Assembly: GCA_015061005.1 (NCBI GenBank)
Contig: SUXJ01000001.1
Location: 1 to 64,000 of the forward strand
Direction: 5' to 3'
DNA length: 64,000 nt
Origin: Bacteroidales bacterium
GTDB taxonomy: Bacteria > Bacteroidota > Bacteroidia > Bacteroidales > Muribaculaceae
Part shown: piece after piece, positions 44,975 to 55,004 of the stretch
Position numbering within the stretch: the stretch's first letter is position 1
Layout: every line of letters starts with the position of its first letter
Made by a program: the position numbers and the translations under genes
Notes under the pieces: model-generated
The model's database searches: none
Told to the model about the DNA's origin: nothing
What the model saw: the letters and a program-made list of their open reading frames with translations, nothing else

Positions 44975-45913
44975 ATGATTAGATTTCTAAAAGATTGGGC
45001 ACTAATCATTGCGATAATCGCAGGCGTAATCGGCTACTTCACATATGCTTATCTGCCGATTTTTGATTCGGTGCGCGTATATGCCAACGATGCAGTAGAA
45101 GTATTACAACCTCTGCTCATTTTTTCGATGCTTTTTCTGACATTCTCAAAAATGGAGCTGCGCGATTTAAGGCTGCGCAAGTGGCATTGTTGGCTACTGT
45201 TGTTTCAAACACTAATGTTTACAGGCATAGGGGTAATCCTTATTTTACTTCCCGAAAGCGGCTTAAGAGTTATACTTGAGGGCGCAATGCTTTGTTTGAT
45301 ATGCCCAACAGCAACAGCTGCAGCCGTAATCACTCGCAGACTCGGCGGAAACGTGAGTAGTATCACCACATATACGATATTAATTAATATGATGGTTGCA
45401 GTTGTCATTCCGGTCATGGTTCCCTTTGTGCATCCACAGCCCGACATGTCATTTTTGAGCTCTGCCGCACTGATTTTAGCCAAGGTGTTCCCGTTATTGT
45501 TACTGCCGCTGATAATAACTCTCATATTACGCAAATACGCTCCGAGGTTCACATTAAAAGTGGCTCGTTATCAAGACCTTTCGTTCTATATTTGGATTGT
45601 TGCATTAGCTCTTGCCATGGCATTAACAACTCGCAGTATGGTTCATAGTAACATTGCAATTAGTACTCAATTAGGGCTCGTTGTTGTTTCTTTTACATGT
45701 TGTTTCTTACAATTCTATATAGGCAGAAAAATCGGGCATCATTATGGTGAAAAAATCACTGCCGGTCAATCACTCGGACAGAAAAACACGGTGTTGGCAA
45801 TTTGGATGGGCTATACATTCTTCACCCCGGTGACAGCCATTGCCGGCGGCTTTTATAGTATTTGGCACAACTTAGTCAATACTTACCAACTTCGCCATTC
45901 GAAAGGGGAATAA
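44975..45913 (+). CDS. Bile acid:sodium symporter family transporter
   Basis: A 312-residue inner-membrane protein with nine to ten spans. CPTATAAAVITRRLGGN in the middle and GQKNTVLAIWMGYTFF near the end correspond to the two broken-helix crossover motifs of the BASS fold. Substrates of the family include bile acids, pantoate and other organic anions, so the name should be taken loosely. Its ATG is only 11 nt after the tRNA 3' end with no separate promoter visible, so the mRNA probably comes from tRNA processing. Confidence 0.85.
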   Translation: MIRFLKDWALIIAIIAGVIGYFTYAYLPIFDSVRVYANDAVEVLQPLLIFSMLFLTFSKMELRDLRLRKWHCWLLLFQTLMFTGIGVILILLPESGLRVILEGAMLCLICPTATAAAVITRRLGGNVSSITTYTILINMMVAVVIPVMVPFVHPQPDMSFLSSAALILAKVFPLLLLPLIITLILRKYAPRFTLKVARYQDLSFYIWIVALALAMALTTRSMVHSNIAISTQLGLVVVSFTCCFLQFYIGRKIGHHYGEKITAGQSLGQKNTVLAIWMGYTFFTPVTAIAGGFYSIWHNLVNTYQLRHSKGE

Positions 45914-45964
45914 TACAAATAAACAAAGTTATAGTTTAGGGTGTTTTTCAGTAAAAAAACTCTT

Positions 45965-46117
45965 ATGAAAACACGCAAAACCTCCCCATGGCTAATCATT
46001 GGAGCACTCATTATGATTATTCTGCTATTGCTCTGGTTAACTGAAGCAATGGCTACGGGGGATTCGGATATAAACGCCCCGTTGGTCAGTGTTGCAAATT
46101 CGAGTAATATTGTGTAA
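45965..46117 (+). CDS. Small single-span membrane protein (50 aa)
   Basis: ATG at 45965 to TAA at 46115-46117. The sequence begins MKTRKTSPWLIIGALIMI, continues through a leucine-rich span (about residues 9-27), and has a polar acidic tail ending NSSNIV. The basic N-terminus predicts N-in topology. No family recognised. It lies between the transporter and the hexomutase on the same strand, and the next promoter -7 box overlaps its stop. Confidence 0.6.
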   Translation: MKTRKTSPWLIIGALIMIILLLLWLTEAMATGDSDINAPLVSVANSSNIV

Positions 46118-46122
46118 ATTTG
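46091..46122 (+). promoter_or_regulatory. Promoter of the phosphohexomutase gene
   Basis: gTTG (46091-46094), 20 bp, TAAATTTG (46115-46122), 36 bp upstream of the start codon. The -7 box includes the stop codon of the small membrane-protein ORF. Confidence 0.7.
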
Positions 46123-46157
46123 CACATATTAAAAATTAACATTTAAATCAAAATTCG

Positions 46158-47906
46158 ATGGAAAATAATCAAGAACTGCTGAAGCAGGTACGCGCCAAAG
46201 CCACGGAATGGCTCGGCGAAAGCTATGACGAAGAGACTCGCGCTGAAGTGAAACGTATGCTTGAGGCTGAAGATTCGACAGAACTCATTGAATGTTTCTA
46301 CAAAGACCTTGAATTTGGCACCGGAGGTCTCCGCGGCATTATGGGCGTAGGCTCAAATCGCATGAATCGCTACACCGTAGGGGCAGCAACACAAGGTCTT
46401 GCCAACTACTTAAACGAAACATTTGCCGAACTGCCCGAAATCAAAGTAGCAGTGGGTCATGACGTACGTAATAATTCACGCCTTTTTGCGGAAATTGTTG
46501 CTGACGTATTCTCCGCTAACGGAATCACGGTTTATCTTTTTGACGACTTCCGCCCCACCCCGGAGCTGAGTTTTGCAGTAAGAGAACTCGGTTGCCAAAG
46601 CGGCGTAAATATTACAGCATCTCATAACCCCAAAGAATATAACGGTTACAAGGCATATTGGAGTGATGGCGCACAGATCATCGCACCTCACGATGAAAAC
46701 ATCGTATCACGTGTAGCCTCAATCACCCCCAAAGACATAAAATTCGGTGGCGACAAGAACCGAATCCACATAATCGGTGAAGATATTGACCGCAAATTCC
46801 TTGATGAGGTTAAGAAATTGCAACTGAGTCCCGAATTGGTAAAGAAACACTCTGATTTGAAGATTGTTTACACCCCGATTCACGGAACAGGCGTAAATCT
46901 CGTTCCCGCATCACTGAAGAATTACGGATTCACTAATATCATCCACGTACCCGAACAAGACGTGCCGTCGGGCGACTTCCCCACGGTAGAAAGCCCAAAT
47001 CCGGAAAATCCGTCGGCTATGGCCATGGCAATTGCAAAAGCAAAAGAAACGAACGCCGACATAGTAATGGCTTCAGACCCTGATGCTGACCGCGTGGGCT
47101 GCGTAATGCGCAATAATGAAGGTGAATACGTGTTGATTAACGGTAATCAAATAGTGATGATTTTGCTTAACTATATCATCACTCGCAATAAGGAACTCGG
47201 TTTGCTTAAAGGCAACGAATATATTGTGAAAACCATTGTAACCACCGAAGTCATTAAGAGCATAGCAGATAAGGCCGGAATTAAAATGTATGACTGCTAC
47301 ACCGGTTTCAAATGGATTGCCGCAGTTATTCGCGACCTTGAAGCCAATTGTCGCTACCTTGGCGGCGGCGAAGAAAGCTATGGATTCCTGGCTGAAACAT
47401 TCTGCCGCGACAAAGACTCAGTCAGCGCAATCTGCCTCATGGCAGAAGCATGCGCATGGGCAAAGGAAAAAGGCATGGACTTCGGTCAGATGCTTGCGCA
47501 AATCTACATGGAAAACGGATTCTCGGTTGAAGAAGGCATCTCAGTTGTACGCCCCGGCAAAACCGGCGCTGAAGAGATCCAAAAAATGATGAAAAACTTC
47601 CGCGAAAATCCGCCTAAAACACTTGGAGGAAGCAAAGTCACTACTATTAAAGACTATGCAGACTTGAACCTCACGGACGTGGAATCCGGAACGGTCAGCA
47701 AAATGGATATGCCAACGACGAGCAACGTTTTGCAATACTTCACGGCTGATGGTTCAAAAGTATCTATTCGTCCGTCAGGCACAGAGCCCAAAATCAAGTT
47801 CTACGTGGAGGCTAAGCACCCCATGAGCAATCTTGAGGACTACGCTAACGCAGAAGGGGCTGCAAAGGCAAAGATTGCCGCCATCAAAGCCGACCTTGGC
47901 ATTTGA
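46158..47906 (+). CDS. Phospho-sugar mutase (phosphoglucomutase/phosphomannomutase)
   Basis: A 582-residue alpha-D-phosphohexomutase of the PGM2/YhxB type. The phosphoserine loop is TASHNPKEYNGYK at about residues 152-164, the metal loop ASDPDADRVG, the sugar-binding loop GGGEESYG, and the phosphate-binding RPSGTEPKIKFY. It interconverts hexose 1- and 6-phosphates, feeding nucleotide sugars for capsule and LPS. It is full length, with its own promoter. Confidence 0.95.
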   Translation: MENNQELLKQVRAKATEWLGESYDEETRAEVKRMLEAEDSTELIECFYKDLEFGTGGLRGIMGVGSNRMNRYTVGAATQGLANYLNETFAELPEIKVAVGHDVRNNSRLFAEIVADVFSANGITVYLFDDFRPTPELSFAVRELGCQSGVNITASHNPKEYNGYKAYWSDGAQIIAPHDENIVSRVASITPKDIKFGGDKNRIHIIGEDIDRKFLDEVKKLQLSPELVKKHSDLKIVYTPIHGTGVNLVPASLKNYGFTNIIHVPEQDVPSGDFPTVESPNPENPSAMAMAIAKAKETNADIVMASDPDADRVGCVMRNNEGEYVLINGNQIVMILLNYIITRNKELGLLKGNEYIVKTIVTTEVIKSIADKAGIKMYDCYTGFKWIAAVIRDLEANCRYLGGGEESYGFLAETFCRDKDSVSAICLMAEACAWAKEKGMDFGQMLAQIYMENGFSVEEGISVVRPGKTGAEEIQKMMKNFRENPPKTLGGSKVTTIKDYADLNLTDVESGTVSKMDMPTTSNVLQYFTADGSKVSIRPSGTEPKIKFYVEAKHPMSNLEDYANAEGAAKAKIAAIKADLGI

Positions 47907-47974
47907 AGATAGCTCCATGCTGCAAAGCAACATAATTTAACGCCAAAGGACAATATAAGTCCATAAAAACTTCG

Positions 47975-47982
47975 TAAATTTG
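47975..47982 (+). promoter_or_regulatory. -7 box of the DUF5106-mfd operon
   Basis: TAAATTTG, 81 bp upstream of the start at 48063. The -33 region is weak. A hairpin follows in the leader: cgccgagaga (47983-47992) pairs with tctctcggtg (48002-48011). Confidence 0.65.
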
Positions 47983-48062
47983 CGCCGAGAGAATAAGAGC
48001 ATCTCTCGGTGCAAATTCTTTAAGAAGCAGCACAGGATAAAGCCTAAATTTGAATTAACGAA

Positions 48063-48965
48063 ATGAAGAAATACACACTGTTGATAATAGGCTTGCTTAC
48101 GGCTATAATCATGTCGGCACAAAGTGCCATGTGGTACCCCTACCCTGTACCTCCGGAATCGTTACCGCTTGGCAGACCACGTGCCAACTACATGGTTGAA
48201 CATTTTTGGGACAAATGCAATTGGAAAGCAGCTTACAGTTCTCCACAACAAATGGAGTCCAGTCTGCGCGACTTTGCAGATATGCTTCCGTTTGCCTCAG
48301 TCGACACTATTCATGCATCAATTGAAAAGCTCATTAAGAACACACAGAAACGCCCCAACGACTTTGCGAAATTGATGGCAATGGCAGAAGCCACATTCAA
48401 CTCCGATTCTGCAACTATATTTTCCGATGAAGTATATTTACTATTTGCTCAAGCAGCAGCAAAATACAAAAAATTCAAACCGGAAGAACGGGCCAAATAT
48501 GGGAAAATTGTCAGTGTTATAACATCTTCGTCAGAAGGCAGCCAACTTCCAGCCATAGAAGCCAAGAATATTGACAACAAAATAATATTGCTGAACGACA
48601 CCAGCAGTCAAGCAAAATCATACGCGATTATACTGGAAGACCCGACTAATTCGCAGGCTCGATTTGAACGAGTGAAATTTGCCGCCAATGTAGCGGCTCG
48701 ACGTTTAATCGAAGCCGGGCTTTTAAAGCCGATACTCGTGGCAACAAAAGAGCCGGATGAGAGTTGGATCGCCGCCATTGAGAGTCTGCCGGAGCAATGG
48801 ACTATTGCCGTCTTACCCAATGCTGAAAAATATTTTGACTTACGTGTAAGTCCGGCAATATATATACTTGATGAACACATGACAGTGGCAGCAAAATGGG
48901 TGTCAGCAAGTACATTAATAGCAAACTGCGAACAATTAATTCGCACTATTGAGCAACAACAATGA
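48063..48965 (+). CDS. Exported DUF5106-like protein
   Basis: A 300-residue protein with a signal peptide ([19 protein letters not shown]). The N-terminal helical part ([19 protein letters not shown], then [13 protein letters not shown]) resembles the DUF5106 region found next to thioredoxin-like folds in Bacteroidales. The C-terminal part ([15 protein letters not shown] and [16 protein letters not shown]) looks like a thioredoxin fold without the CxxC pair. A redox function is therefore unlikely. It overlaps mnmA by ATGA and is the first gene of the operon. Confidence 0.75.
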   Translation: MKKYTLLIIGLLTAIIMSAQSAMWYPYPVPPESLPLGRPRANYMVEHFWDKCNWKAAYSSPQQMESSLRDFADMLPFASVDTIHASIEKLIKNTQKRPNDFAKLMAMAEATFNSDSATIFSDEVYLLFAQAAAKYKKFKPEERAKYGKIVSVITSSSEGSQLPAIEAKNIDNKIILLNDTSSQAKSYAIILEDPTNSQARFERVKFAANVAARRLIEAGLLKPILVATKEPDESWIAAIESLPEQWTIAVLPNAEKYFDLRVSPAIYILDEHMTVAAKWVSASTLIANCEQLIRTIEQQQ

Positions 48966-50014
48966 AAATTGCCGCACTGATATCGGGAGGAGTAGACAGC
49001 GCAGTGGCCGTGCACCGATTAGTGGAACAAGGCCATGACGTTCATCTTTTTTACATCCGCATAGGTCTTGACAATGGTGAAGGTGACTGCTCAGCTGAGG
49101 AAGACATTGAAATGTGCACTTTCATAGCCAAGCATTATGGTTTGCCGTTTGAAGTAGTTTCATTGCACCAAGAATATTGGGATTCGGTTATGGCCTATGC
49201 ACTTGAAACAGTAAAACAGGGGTTGACTCCAAATCCGGACATTATGTGTAATCGTGTCATCAAATTCGGATATTTTGATGAACGCTGGGGCCATAAGTTT
49301 GATAAAACCGCCACAGGACACTACGCCACAACACTTTTGGGCGAAGATGGATTGATTTACCTTGGAACAGCTCCGGACCCCGTTAAAGATCAAACGGATT
49401 TTCTGGCTCGCATTACATATAAGCAACTGAGCCATGCAATGTTTCCGATTGGCGACATTCCAAAGAGCAGCGTACGCCAAATAGCAATGGAAGTTAATTT
49501 ACCCAACGCCTATCGCAGAGATAGTCAAGGCATTTGCTTCCTCGGCAACATCAATTATAATGATTTTATCAGACGTCACCTCGGAGAACGCCCCGGGCCA
49601 ATAGTAGAACTTGAAACCGGGAAAAAATTAGGCGAACACCGAGGTTATTGGTTCCATACAATAGGCCAACGCAAAGGTCTCGGACTGAGTGGCGGTCCAT
49701 GGTATGTTGTGCGCAAGAATGTGGCTGACAATGCCATATACGTATCGCGCGGCTACGACACGGAAAAACAATACGGGACAGAAATCAGACTTAATGAAAT
49801 GCATTGGATTACTCGAGATCCAAAGTTGACAGAAATTTCGTTTAAAAACCGCCACATGCCTGATTTCTTGACCGGGCGACTAATTCCGCTTGAAGACGGG
49901 TGCTATCGCATTGAGAGCGAACAAAAAGTACAAGGCATTGCTCCCGGTCAATTTGCTGTTATATATGACCGCGACCATCGTATTTGTTACGGCTCAGCCG
50001 TCATAACGCTATAA
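48962..50014 (+). CDS. mnmA: tRNA-specific 2-thiouridylase MnmA
   Basis: A 350-residue enzyme that makes 2-thiouridine at position 34 of Lys, Glu and Gln tRNAs. The ATP PP-loop is SGGVDSAVA at residues 8-16. The two catalytic cysteines are in [12 protein letters not shown] and [14 protein letters not shown] and the C-terminal beta-barrel with GQFAVIYD complete the family pattern. It overlaps the preceding gene (ATGA) and is 3 bp before the nuclease-domain gene. Confidence 0.96.
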   Translation: MKIAALISGGVDSAVAVHRLVEQGHDVHLFYIRIGLDNGEGDCSAEEDIEMCTFIAKHYGLPFEVVSLHQEYWDSVMAYALETVKQGLTPNPDIMCNRVIKFGYFDERWGHKFDKTATGHYATTLLGEDGLIYLGTAPDPVKDQTDFLARITYKQLSHAMFPIGDIPKSSVRQIAMEVNLPNAYRRDSQGICFLGNINYNDFIRRHLGERPGPIVELETGKKLGEHRGYWFHTIGQRKGLGLSGGPWYVVRKNVADNAIYVSRGYDTEKQYGTEIRLNEMHWITRDPKLTEISFKNRHMPDFLTGRLIPLEDGCYRIESEQKVQGIAPGQFAVIYDRDHRICYGSAVITL

Positions 50015-50017
50015 GTC

Positions 50018-50566
50018 ATGGGACACCGCAGAATCAGACTCAAAGTGCTCGGACTCAGTACAGAGCAAATCACTCAAGGTGCCTATGCACTAATATTGGC
50101 AGAGGTTAACGGTCCGGTACGCATTCCGGTAATTATTGCGGAAAATGAGGCACGCTCTATTGCTGCACGCATGGAACGCATTGCCTTGCCTCGGCCATTG
50201 GCCCACGATTTGTTTGCGTCCTTTGCAAAAGCATTTGGCATAGCGATGGAAGAAGTCTTCATACATAAATTTGAGGATGGCATATTTCATTCAGAAATTT
50301 CATTTACCGACGGCGAGCGCAGAGTGACGTTCGATTCGAGAACATCCGATGCGATTGCAATAGCCATGCGCACAGGAGCACCGATTTATACTACTGAACA
50401 GATTCTTCACGAATGCGGTTTTGTTATGGAAGAGTCATCAACGACCGAACAGCAAGAGCCGACTTTGGAAGAACTTCAGCAGCAATTAGATGAAGCCATT
50501 GAACACGAAAATTACGAAGAAGCATCAAGAATAACCGCTATCATAAACAAAAAGAAAAATATATGA
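50018..50566 (+). CDS. Bifunctional nuclease-family (DUF151) protein with UVR motif
   Basis: A 182-residue protein. The DUF151 domain spans about 5-135 (LILAEVNGPVRIPVIIAENEARSIA, then FDSRTSDAIAIAMRTGAPIYTTEQIL). A C-terminal UvrB/UvrC-type motif lies at 155-180 (LQQQLDEAIEHENYEEASRI). Plant and archaeal homologs show nuclease activity, but the bacterial role is unclear. The DNA-repair flavour of the UVR motif is notable in an operon that ends in mfd. It overlaps the next gene by ATGA. Confidence 0.9.
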   Translation: MGHRRIRLKVLGLSTEQITQGAYALILAEVNGPVRIPVIIAENEARSIAARMERIALPRPLAHDLFASFAKAFGIAMEEVFIHKFEDGIFHSEISFTDGERRVTFDSRTSDAIAIAMRTGAPIYTTEQILHECGFVMEESSTTEQQEPTLEELQQQLDEAIEHENYEEASRITAIINKKKNI

Positions 50567-51882
50567 ATAACTTTACTCTGAAAGCGCAATTGTCGCTAAT
50601 GAATTTCTTGCAATTCGCAGTATGGGGAGCATATCTTATATCGATGGGTATGTTTCTGGGCAGTAACGGGCTCGGCGACAAAGTGTTTTGGTTCTATACC
50701 GTTCAGGGCTTGGTTTCTATTTTTATGCCCGCACTGATTGGAATCGTTGCCGACCGATGGATTCCGGCACAAAAAACATTGAGTTTATGTCACTTGATTG
50801 CCGGTGCATCTATGATTGCAGCAGGGCTTGTTGCATCACAGCAGCTTGTAGAAACCGGAACTCTGCAATTCGAACCCCTCTTCGTTTTCTATACGATTTC
50901 CGTGGCGTTCTATATGCCCACTCTCGGATTGTCGAACGCAGTGGCGTTCAATGGTCTGGAGAAGAATGGATTGAGCACTGTTTCTGACTTTCCGCCCATT
51001 CGCGTATTTGGCACAGTAGGCTTTATTTGCGCAGAACTTTTCGTAAACTTTGTCAGCTTGGGCGATGGTGTAACCATTCAGCATAGCTACACCCAATTTT
51101 ACGTATCCGGTGCGCTGAGTTTGCTGCTGAGCGGTTACAGCTTAACGCTTCCGAAATGCCCAATTAAACAAAACGCAGGCAAGGGATTGGCTGAAGCACT
51201 CGGCCTCAAAGCATTTAAATTGTTTAAGAGCAAGCAAATGGCCATATTCTTCATCTTCAGCATGTTACTTGGCGTGTCTCTGCAAATCACAAACACCTAT
51301 GGGTCAACTTTCATAAATCACTTCAACAGTATACCGGAATTTCAAGGAGACTTTTGGGCAGAAAATCCCACATTCTTAATTTCCATTTCACAATGCGCCG
51401 AAGCCTTGTGTATCTTGTTGATTCCAATGTGTTTACGTAAGTTTGGCATAAAAGGCGTAATGCTCATGGCAATGTTTGCATGGGTTCTCCGTTTCGGGTT
51501 CTTCGGCATTGGCAACACTGCATTCCCCGGCTATATTTTCTTGATTCTCAGCTGCATTGTTTATGGAGTTGCTTTTGACTTCTTTAACGTCAGTGGCGGT
51601 ATCTATGTTGACACCCAAACCGATCCTGCACAACGTTCATCGGCTCAAGGTCTGTTTATGTTGATGACCAATGGCATCGGAGCGTCAATAGGCACTTTCG
51701 TGGCCGGCAAATATGTGGTTAACAAATTGGTGAATCAAGAAGCACCAATACTTGAGCAAAGTGCAGGATGGACTGACTCATGGCTTATTTTTGCCGCATA
51801 CGCATTAATTGTTGCCGTTTTATTCTTTTTCATGTTTAAAGCCCCCAAGAATACCTCCACCGACGCTGCTCTGCATAAATGA
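50563..51882 (+). CDS. Nucleoside permease (NupG-type MFS transporter)
   Basis: A 439-residue inner-membrane protein with 12 predicted spans. It starts LKAQLSLMNFLQFAVWGAYLISMGMFL and continues with MPALIGIVADRWIPAQKTLSLCHL, the NupG/XapB family N-terminus, and FFNVSGGIYVDTQTDPAQRSSAQGLFMLMTNG in helix 10 and its flanks. It probably imports nucleosides with protons. Tightly packed between the nuclease-domain gene and rsmE, both by ATGA overlaps. Confidence 0.92.
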   Translation: MNNFTLKAQLSLMNFLQFAVWGAYLISMGMFLGSNGLGDKVFWFYTVQGLVSIFMPALIGIVADRWIPAQKTLSLCHLIAGASMIAAGLVASQQLVETGTLQFEPLFVFYTISVAFYMPTLGLSNAVAFNGLEKNGLSTVSDFPPIRVFGTVGFICAELFVNFVSLGDGVTIQHSYTQFYVSGALSLLLSGYSLTLPKCPIKQNAGKGLAEALGLKAFKLFKSKQMAIFFIFSMLLGVSLQITNTYGSTFINHFNSIPEFQGDFWAENPTFLISISQCAEALCILLIPMCLRKFGIKGVMLMAMFAWVLRFGFFGIGNTAFPGYIFLILSCIVYGVAFDFFNVSGGIYVDTQTDPAQRSSAQGLFMLMTNGIGASIGTFVAGKYVVNKLVNQEAPILEQSAGWTDSWLIFAAYALIVAVLFFFMFKAPKNTSTDAALHK

Positions 51883-52586
51883 TTCGCTTCTACGCACCCG
51901 ACATAAACACTAATCCGGTGTTACCGGAAGGAGAATCGACGCATTGCGTTAAAATCCTGAGAATGCAACCCGGCAATTCCATTGAAGTTATTGATGGAAA
52001 AGGGAATGCTTATACTTGCAGATTGCTTGATGCTCATCATAAGCACGCTCTCGTGGAAATTCTTGAACAACGCCATGAACCGCTTTCGTGGGAATATCAT
52101 CTGACCGTTGCAGTTGCACCGACCAAGCACATGGACCGAATGGAATGGCTAATTGAGAAGCTGACAGAAATAGGCGTAAATCGATTCATCCCAGCTTTGT
52201 GTGGTCGATCTGAGCGCAAGGAAATTAAAACCGAGCGTTTAGAAAAAATAGCGATATCAGCTATGAAACAATCGCTCAAAGCCGTACTCCCAAAAATCGA
52301 TGGCATTACACCGATAAAAAAAATAATCACTGAATGCAACGCAAAGCAAAGATTTATTTGCTACTGCGATGATTCAGTTGAACGCCGCACACTTGCAAAG
52401 GAATACACATGCAATACTGACACCTTCGTTCTTATTGGACCGGAAGGAGACTTCACGATTGAAGAAGTGAATTTAGCCATCGCCAACGGATTTATTCCGA
52501 TTACCCTTGGCGCAAACCGACTACGCACAGAAACTGCGGCACTCTTCGCCGCCACTCAAATTCATACGATAAACCAACTATTATGA
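51879..52586 (+). CDS. rsmE: 16S rRNA m3U1498 methyltransferase RsmE
   Basis: A 235-residue SPOUT-fold methyltransferase. The N-terminal PUA-like domain (HCVKILRMQPGNSIEVIDGKG) is followed by the knot domain with MDRMEWLIEKLTEIGV, GRSERKEIK, IGPEGDFTIEEV, and LGANRLRTETAAL, the SAM-binding trefoil motifs. It methylates U1498 of 16S rRNA. It overlaps both neighbours by 4 bp. Confidence 0.95.
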   Translation: MIRFYAPDINTNPVLPEGESTHCVKILRMQPGNSIEVIDGKGNAYTCRLLDAHHKHALVEILEQRHEPLSWEYHLTVAVAPTKHMDRMEWLIEKLTEIGVNRFIPALCGRSERKEIKTERLEKIAISAMKQSLKAVLPKIDGITPIKKIITECNAKQRFICYCDDSVERRTLAKEYTCNTDTFVLIGPEGDFTIEEVNLAIANGFIPITLGANRLRTETAALFAATQIHTINQLL

Positions 52587-53401
52587 CAACTCTCGAATAT
52601 CTGAAATCATCACCTAACGGAAACTTCTTTTTGCTCGCCGGACCATGCGTTATTGAAGGCGAACAAATGGCAATGGATATTGCCGGCGCTATTGCACCGG
52701 TATGTGCTTCGCTTGGGATTCCGTATGTGTTTAAAGGCAGTTACCGCAAGGCCAATCGATCACGCCTTGACTCATTCACGGGCATAGGTGACATTCAAGC
52801 CCTTGAAATTCTCCGCAAAGTGGCTGTGGAGTTCAATGTGCCAGTCGTAACGGATATCCACTCTCCTGAAGAAGCGGATATGGCAGCCCATTTCGTTGAT
52901 ATTTTGCAAATTCCGGCATTTTTATGTCGTCAAACGGATTTGCTGACGGCCGCAGCGGCGACCGGTAAACCGGTCAACATTAAAAAAGGGCAATTCCTAT
53001 CGCCTGAATCCATGCAGTTTGCCGTGCAAAAAGTGTTGGATGCCGGGAATAATCAGGTTTTGCTAACCGAACGCGGAACCACATTCGGATATCAAGACCT
53101 CGTAGTGGATTATCGCGGCATTCCAACCATGAAGAACTATGCCCCGGTGATTCTTGATTGCACTCATTCACTTCAGCAGCCCAACCAATCTGCGGGAGTA
53201 ACCGGAGGGCGACCGGATTTGATTGAGACGATTGCTCGATGTGGCATTGCTGCCGGCACTGACGGTCTATTCTTGGAAACACATCCAACACCACAAACGG
53301 CAAAAAGTGATGGAGCAAATATGCTTCGTCTGGATCTCTTGCCGGAATTATTAAAACGTCTAACAGCAATGAGAATGACAATAAACTCTATTTCGAACTA
53401 A
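52583..53401 (+). CDS. kdsA: 3-deoxy-8-phosphooctulonate (KDO-8-P) synthase
   Basis: A 272-residue TIM-barrel aldolase condensing arabinose 5-phosphate with phosphoenolpyruvate for the KDO of LPS. Motifs are LLAGPCVIEGE near residue 18, FKGSYRKANRS, TDIHSPEEA, IPAFLCRQTDLL, NIKKGQFLSP and LDCTHSLQQP, all family signatures. It overlaps rsmE by ATGA and is 1 bp from the TPR gene. Confidence 0.96.
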   Translation: MTTLEYLKSSPNGNFFLLAGPCVIEGEQMAMDIAGAIAPVCASLGIPYVFKGSYRKANRSRLDSFTGIGDIQALEILRKVAVEFNVPVVTDIHSPEEADMAAHFVDILQIPAFLCRQTDLLTAAAATGKPVNIKKGQFLSPESMQFAVQKVLDAGNNQVLLTERGTTFGYQDLVVDYRGIPTMKNYAPVILDCTHSLQQPNQSAGVTGGRPDLIETIARCGIAAGTDGLFLETHPTPQTAKSDGANMLRLDLLPELLKRLTAMRMTINSISN

Positions 53402-53402
53402 A

Positions 53403-55001
53403 ATGCGCCGATATATGAAAAAATTATTGATAACTGCGATTCTTTCCTTAGGTTTTTCAGGTAGCATAATCGCACAAGCCCCGAACCAAGCATCTTTCAA
53501 CCGCGCCATTATGCAAGCATACGAAGATATGCTGCGAGAGAATTATAAAGACTACGAAACATACTTTCATCGTGCCAATACTTATTACAATCAAGGCGAT
53601 TATTTGCGCGCTCTCAATGATTTGGATTCTGCACTGAAGTATGCTCCAGAAGTTGATAGTGAAATGCGTTTTGCCATCTTCGCTTTGCGCACCGAATGCT
53701 ACTATGAGCTGAAACGTTATTCTCAAGCACTGGCGGAAGCAAACAAAGCCTTGGAACTTGAGTCAACTTCAACGCAAATGCTCAAACTTCGCGCCAACAT
53801 TGAGTATGAACTCGGAGAATATGATGCTGCAAAGACCGATTACAATAAACTTCTGAGAATGCAGCCACGCAGTCTTGACGCATATTTCGGATTGGCACTT
53901 GTGGCCGCAAAAGAAAATAATCATGGTCTTTCGGCTGAATATATGCAAAAAGCCATCGATTTAGCACCGGGCAATAGTAATGTTTATGTTCGTTCTGCCG
54001 GCGTAAAGGAAGAATTAGGCGATTATAACGGGGCCGTTGACGATTTGCTTATGGCAATTGCAACCGATGCCAACAACACCAATGCACTACCGGCACTCGT
54101 AAAATTGGCCAACAGCAACTACTCTGCGGTAATGGCAGGATTATCAGGGGCGATACGTCAAGCTCCTCGCCAACCCTTATTCTACTACCTTCGCGGCTCA
54201 ATAGCAGCTGCACACTTCCACTATGCCGCCGCCATAGATGACTTCAAATACATTCTTACTGAAGGTCTATATGATTATTCCGGAATATATTGCGCCCTTG
54301 CAGAATGCTATTATGCCATTTGCGATTATGAATCCGCACTCAACAATATAGAATCAGCACTCGCATCTTATGATGAGCAGGACGACGTTTGCCGATACTT
54401 TACCGTTCGTGCACAGATTCAAAGAGCAATGGGAGAGACCGATAAAGCTCTCACCTCTATTAATCGCGGATTGGATTTTGATAGCGAGAACAAAGAGGCT
54501 CTCATCGAGAAAGCTCTGATTCTTACTGACAAAAAAGAAGCCAAGGAGGCCTCGGCAATACTCGGCGAAGTCATTATGACCGACCCATATGAGCCTATGC
54601 ACTATTTGACTCGCGCTTGGGTTCTCAACGATTATTTGAATCAACCCAAAGCGGCTCAAGGCTTATATGAGCGTGTTATAGATCTCGAACTTGACCATCC
54701 GGAAAGAGTTACATCGATGTTAGGTTTTGCACAACTTTTCGATGGAAAGACCGCCAATGGTGTGGCATGGATTGATGCAATCCTTGCCGAACCTGACTAC
54801 GACGGTAAAAACCACTATTACGGAGCATGCTTCTACGCTTGGGCTGGCAGAACCGATAAGGCCCTTCAATGCGTAGAGCAATCGCTTAAGTCCGGGTATT
54901 CCAACTTTCACAATTGGCTCAACAATAATGATTCTCGCATCAACGTTAGTCCTCTACGCGATGACGAACGTTTCAAAACCCTCATTGAACGCTATAAATA
55001 A
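53403..55001 (+). CDS. Exported tetratricopeptide-repeat protein
   Basis: A 532-residue protein with an N-terminal signal peptide (LLITAILSLGFSGSIIAQ; ATG at 53415 is an alternative start). About ten or more TPR-like helix pairs follow, for example YNQGDYLRALNDLDSALKYAP and YDAAKTDYNKLLRMQPRSLDAYFGLA. TPR arrays act as protein-binding scaffolds; a periplasmic or outer-membrane assembly role is likely, but no specific partner can be named. It sits 3 bp upstream of the GHL10 gene. Confidence 0.85.
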   Translation: MRRYMKKLLITAILSLGFSGSIIAQAPNQASFNRAIMQAYEDMLRENYKDYETYFHRANTYYNQGDYLRALNDLDSALKYAPEVDSEMRFAIFALRTECYYELKRYSQALAEANKALELESTSTQMLKLRANIEYELGEYDAAKTDYNKLLRMQPRSLDAYFGLALVAAKENNHGLSAEYMQKAIDLAPGNSNVYVRSAGVKEELGDYNGAVDDLLMAIATDANNTNALPALVKLANSNYSAVMAGLSGAIRQAPRQPLFYYLRGSIAAAHFHYAAAIDDFKYILTEGLYDYSGIYCALAECYYAICDYESALNNIESALASYDEQDDVCRYFTVRAQIQRAMGETDKALTSINRGLDFDSENKEALIEKALILTDKKEAKEASAILGEVIMTDPYEPMHYLTRAWVLNDYLNQPKAAQGLYERVIDLELDHPERVTSMLGFAQLFDGKTANGVAWIDAILAEPDYDGKNHYYGACFYAWAGRTDKALQCVEQSLKSGYSNFHNWLNNNDSRINVSPLRDDERFKTLIERYK

Positions 55002-55004
55002 CAA

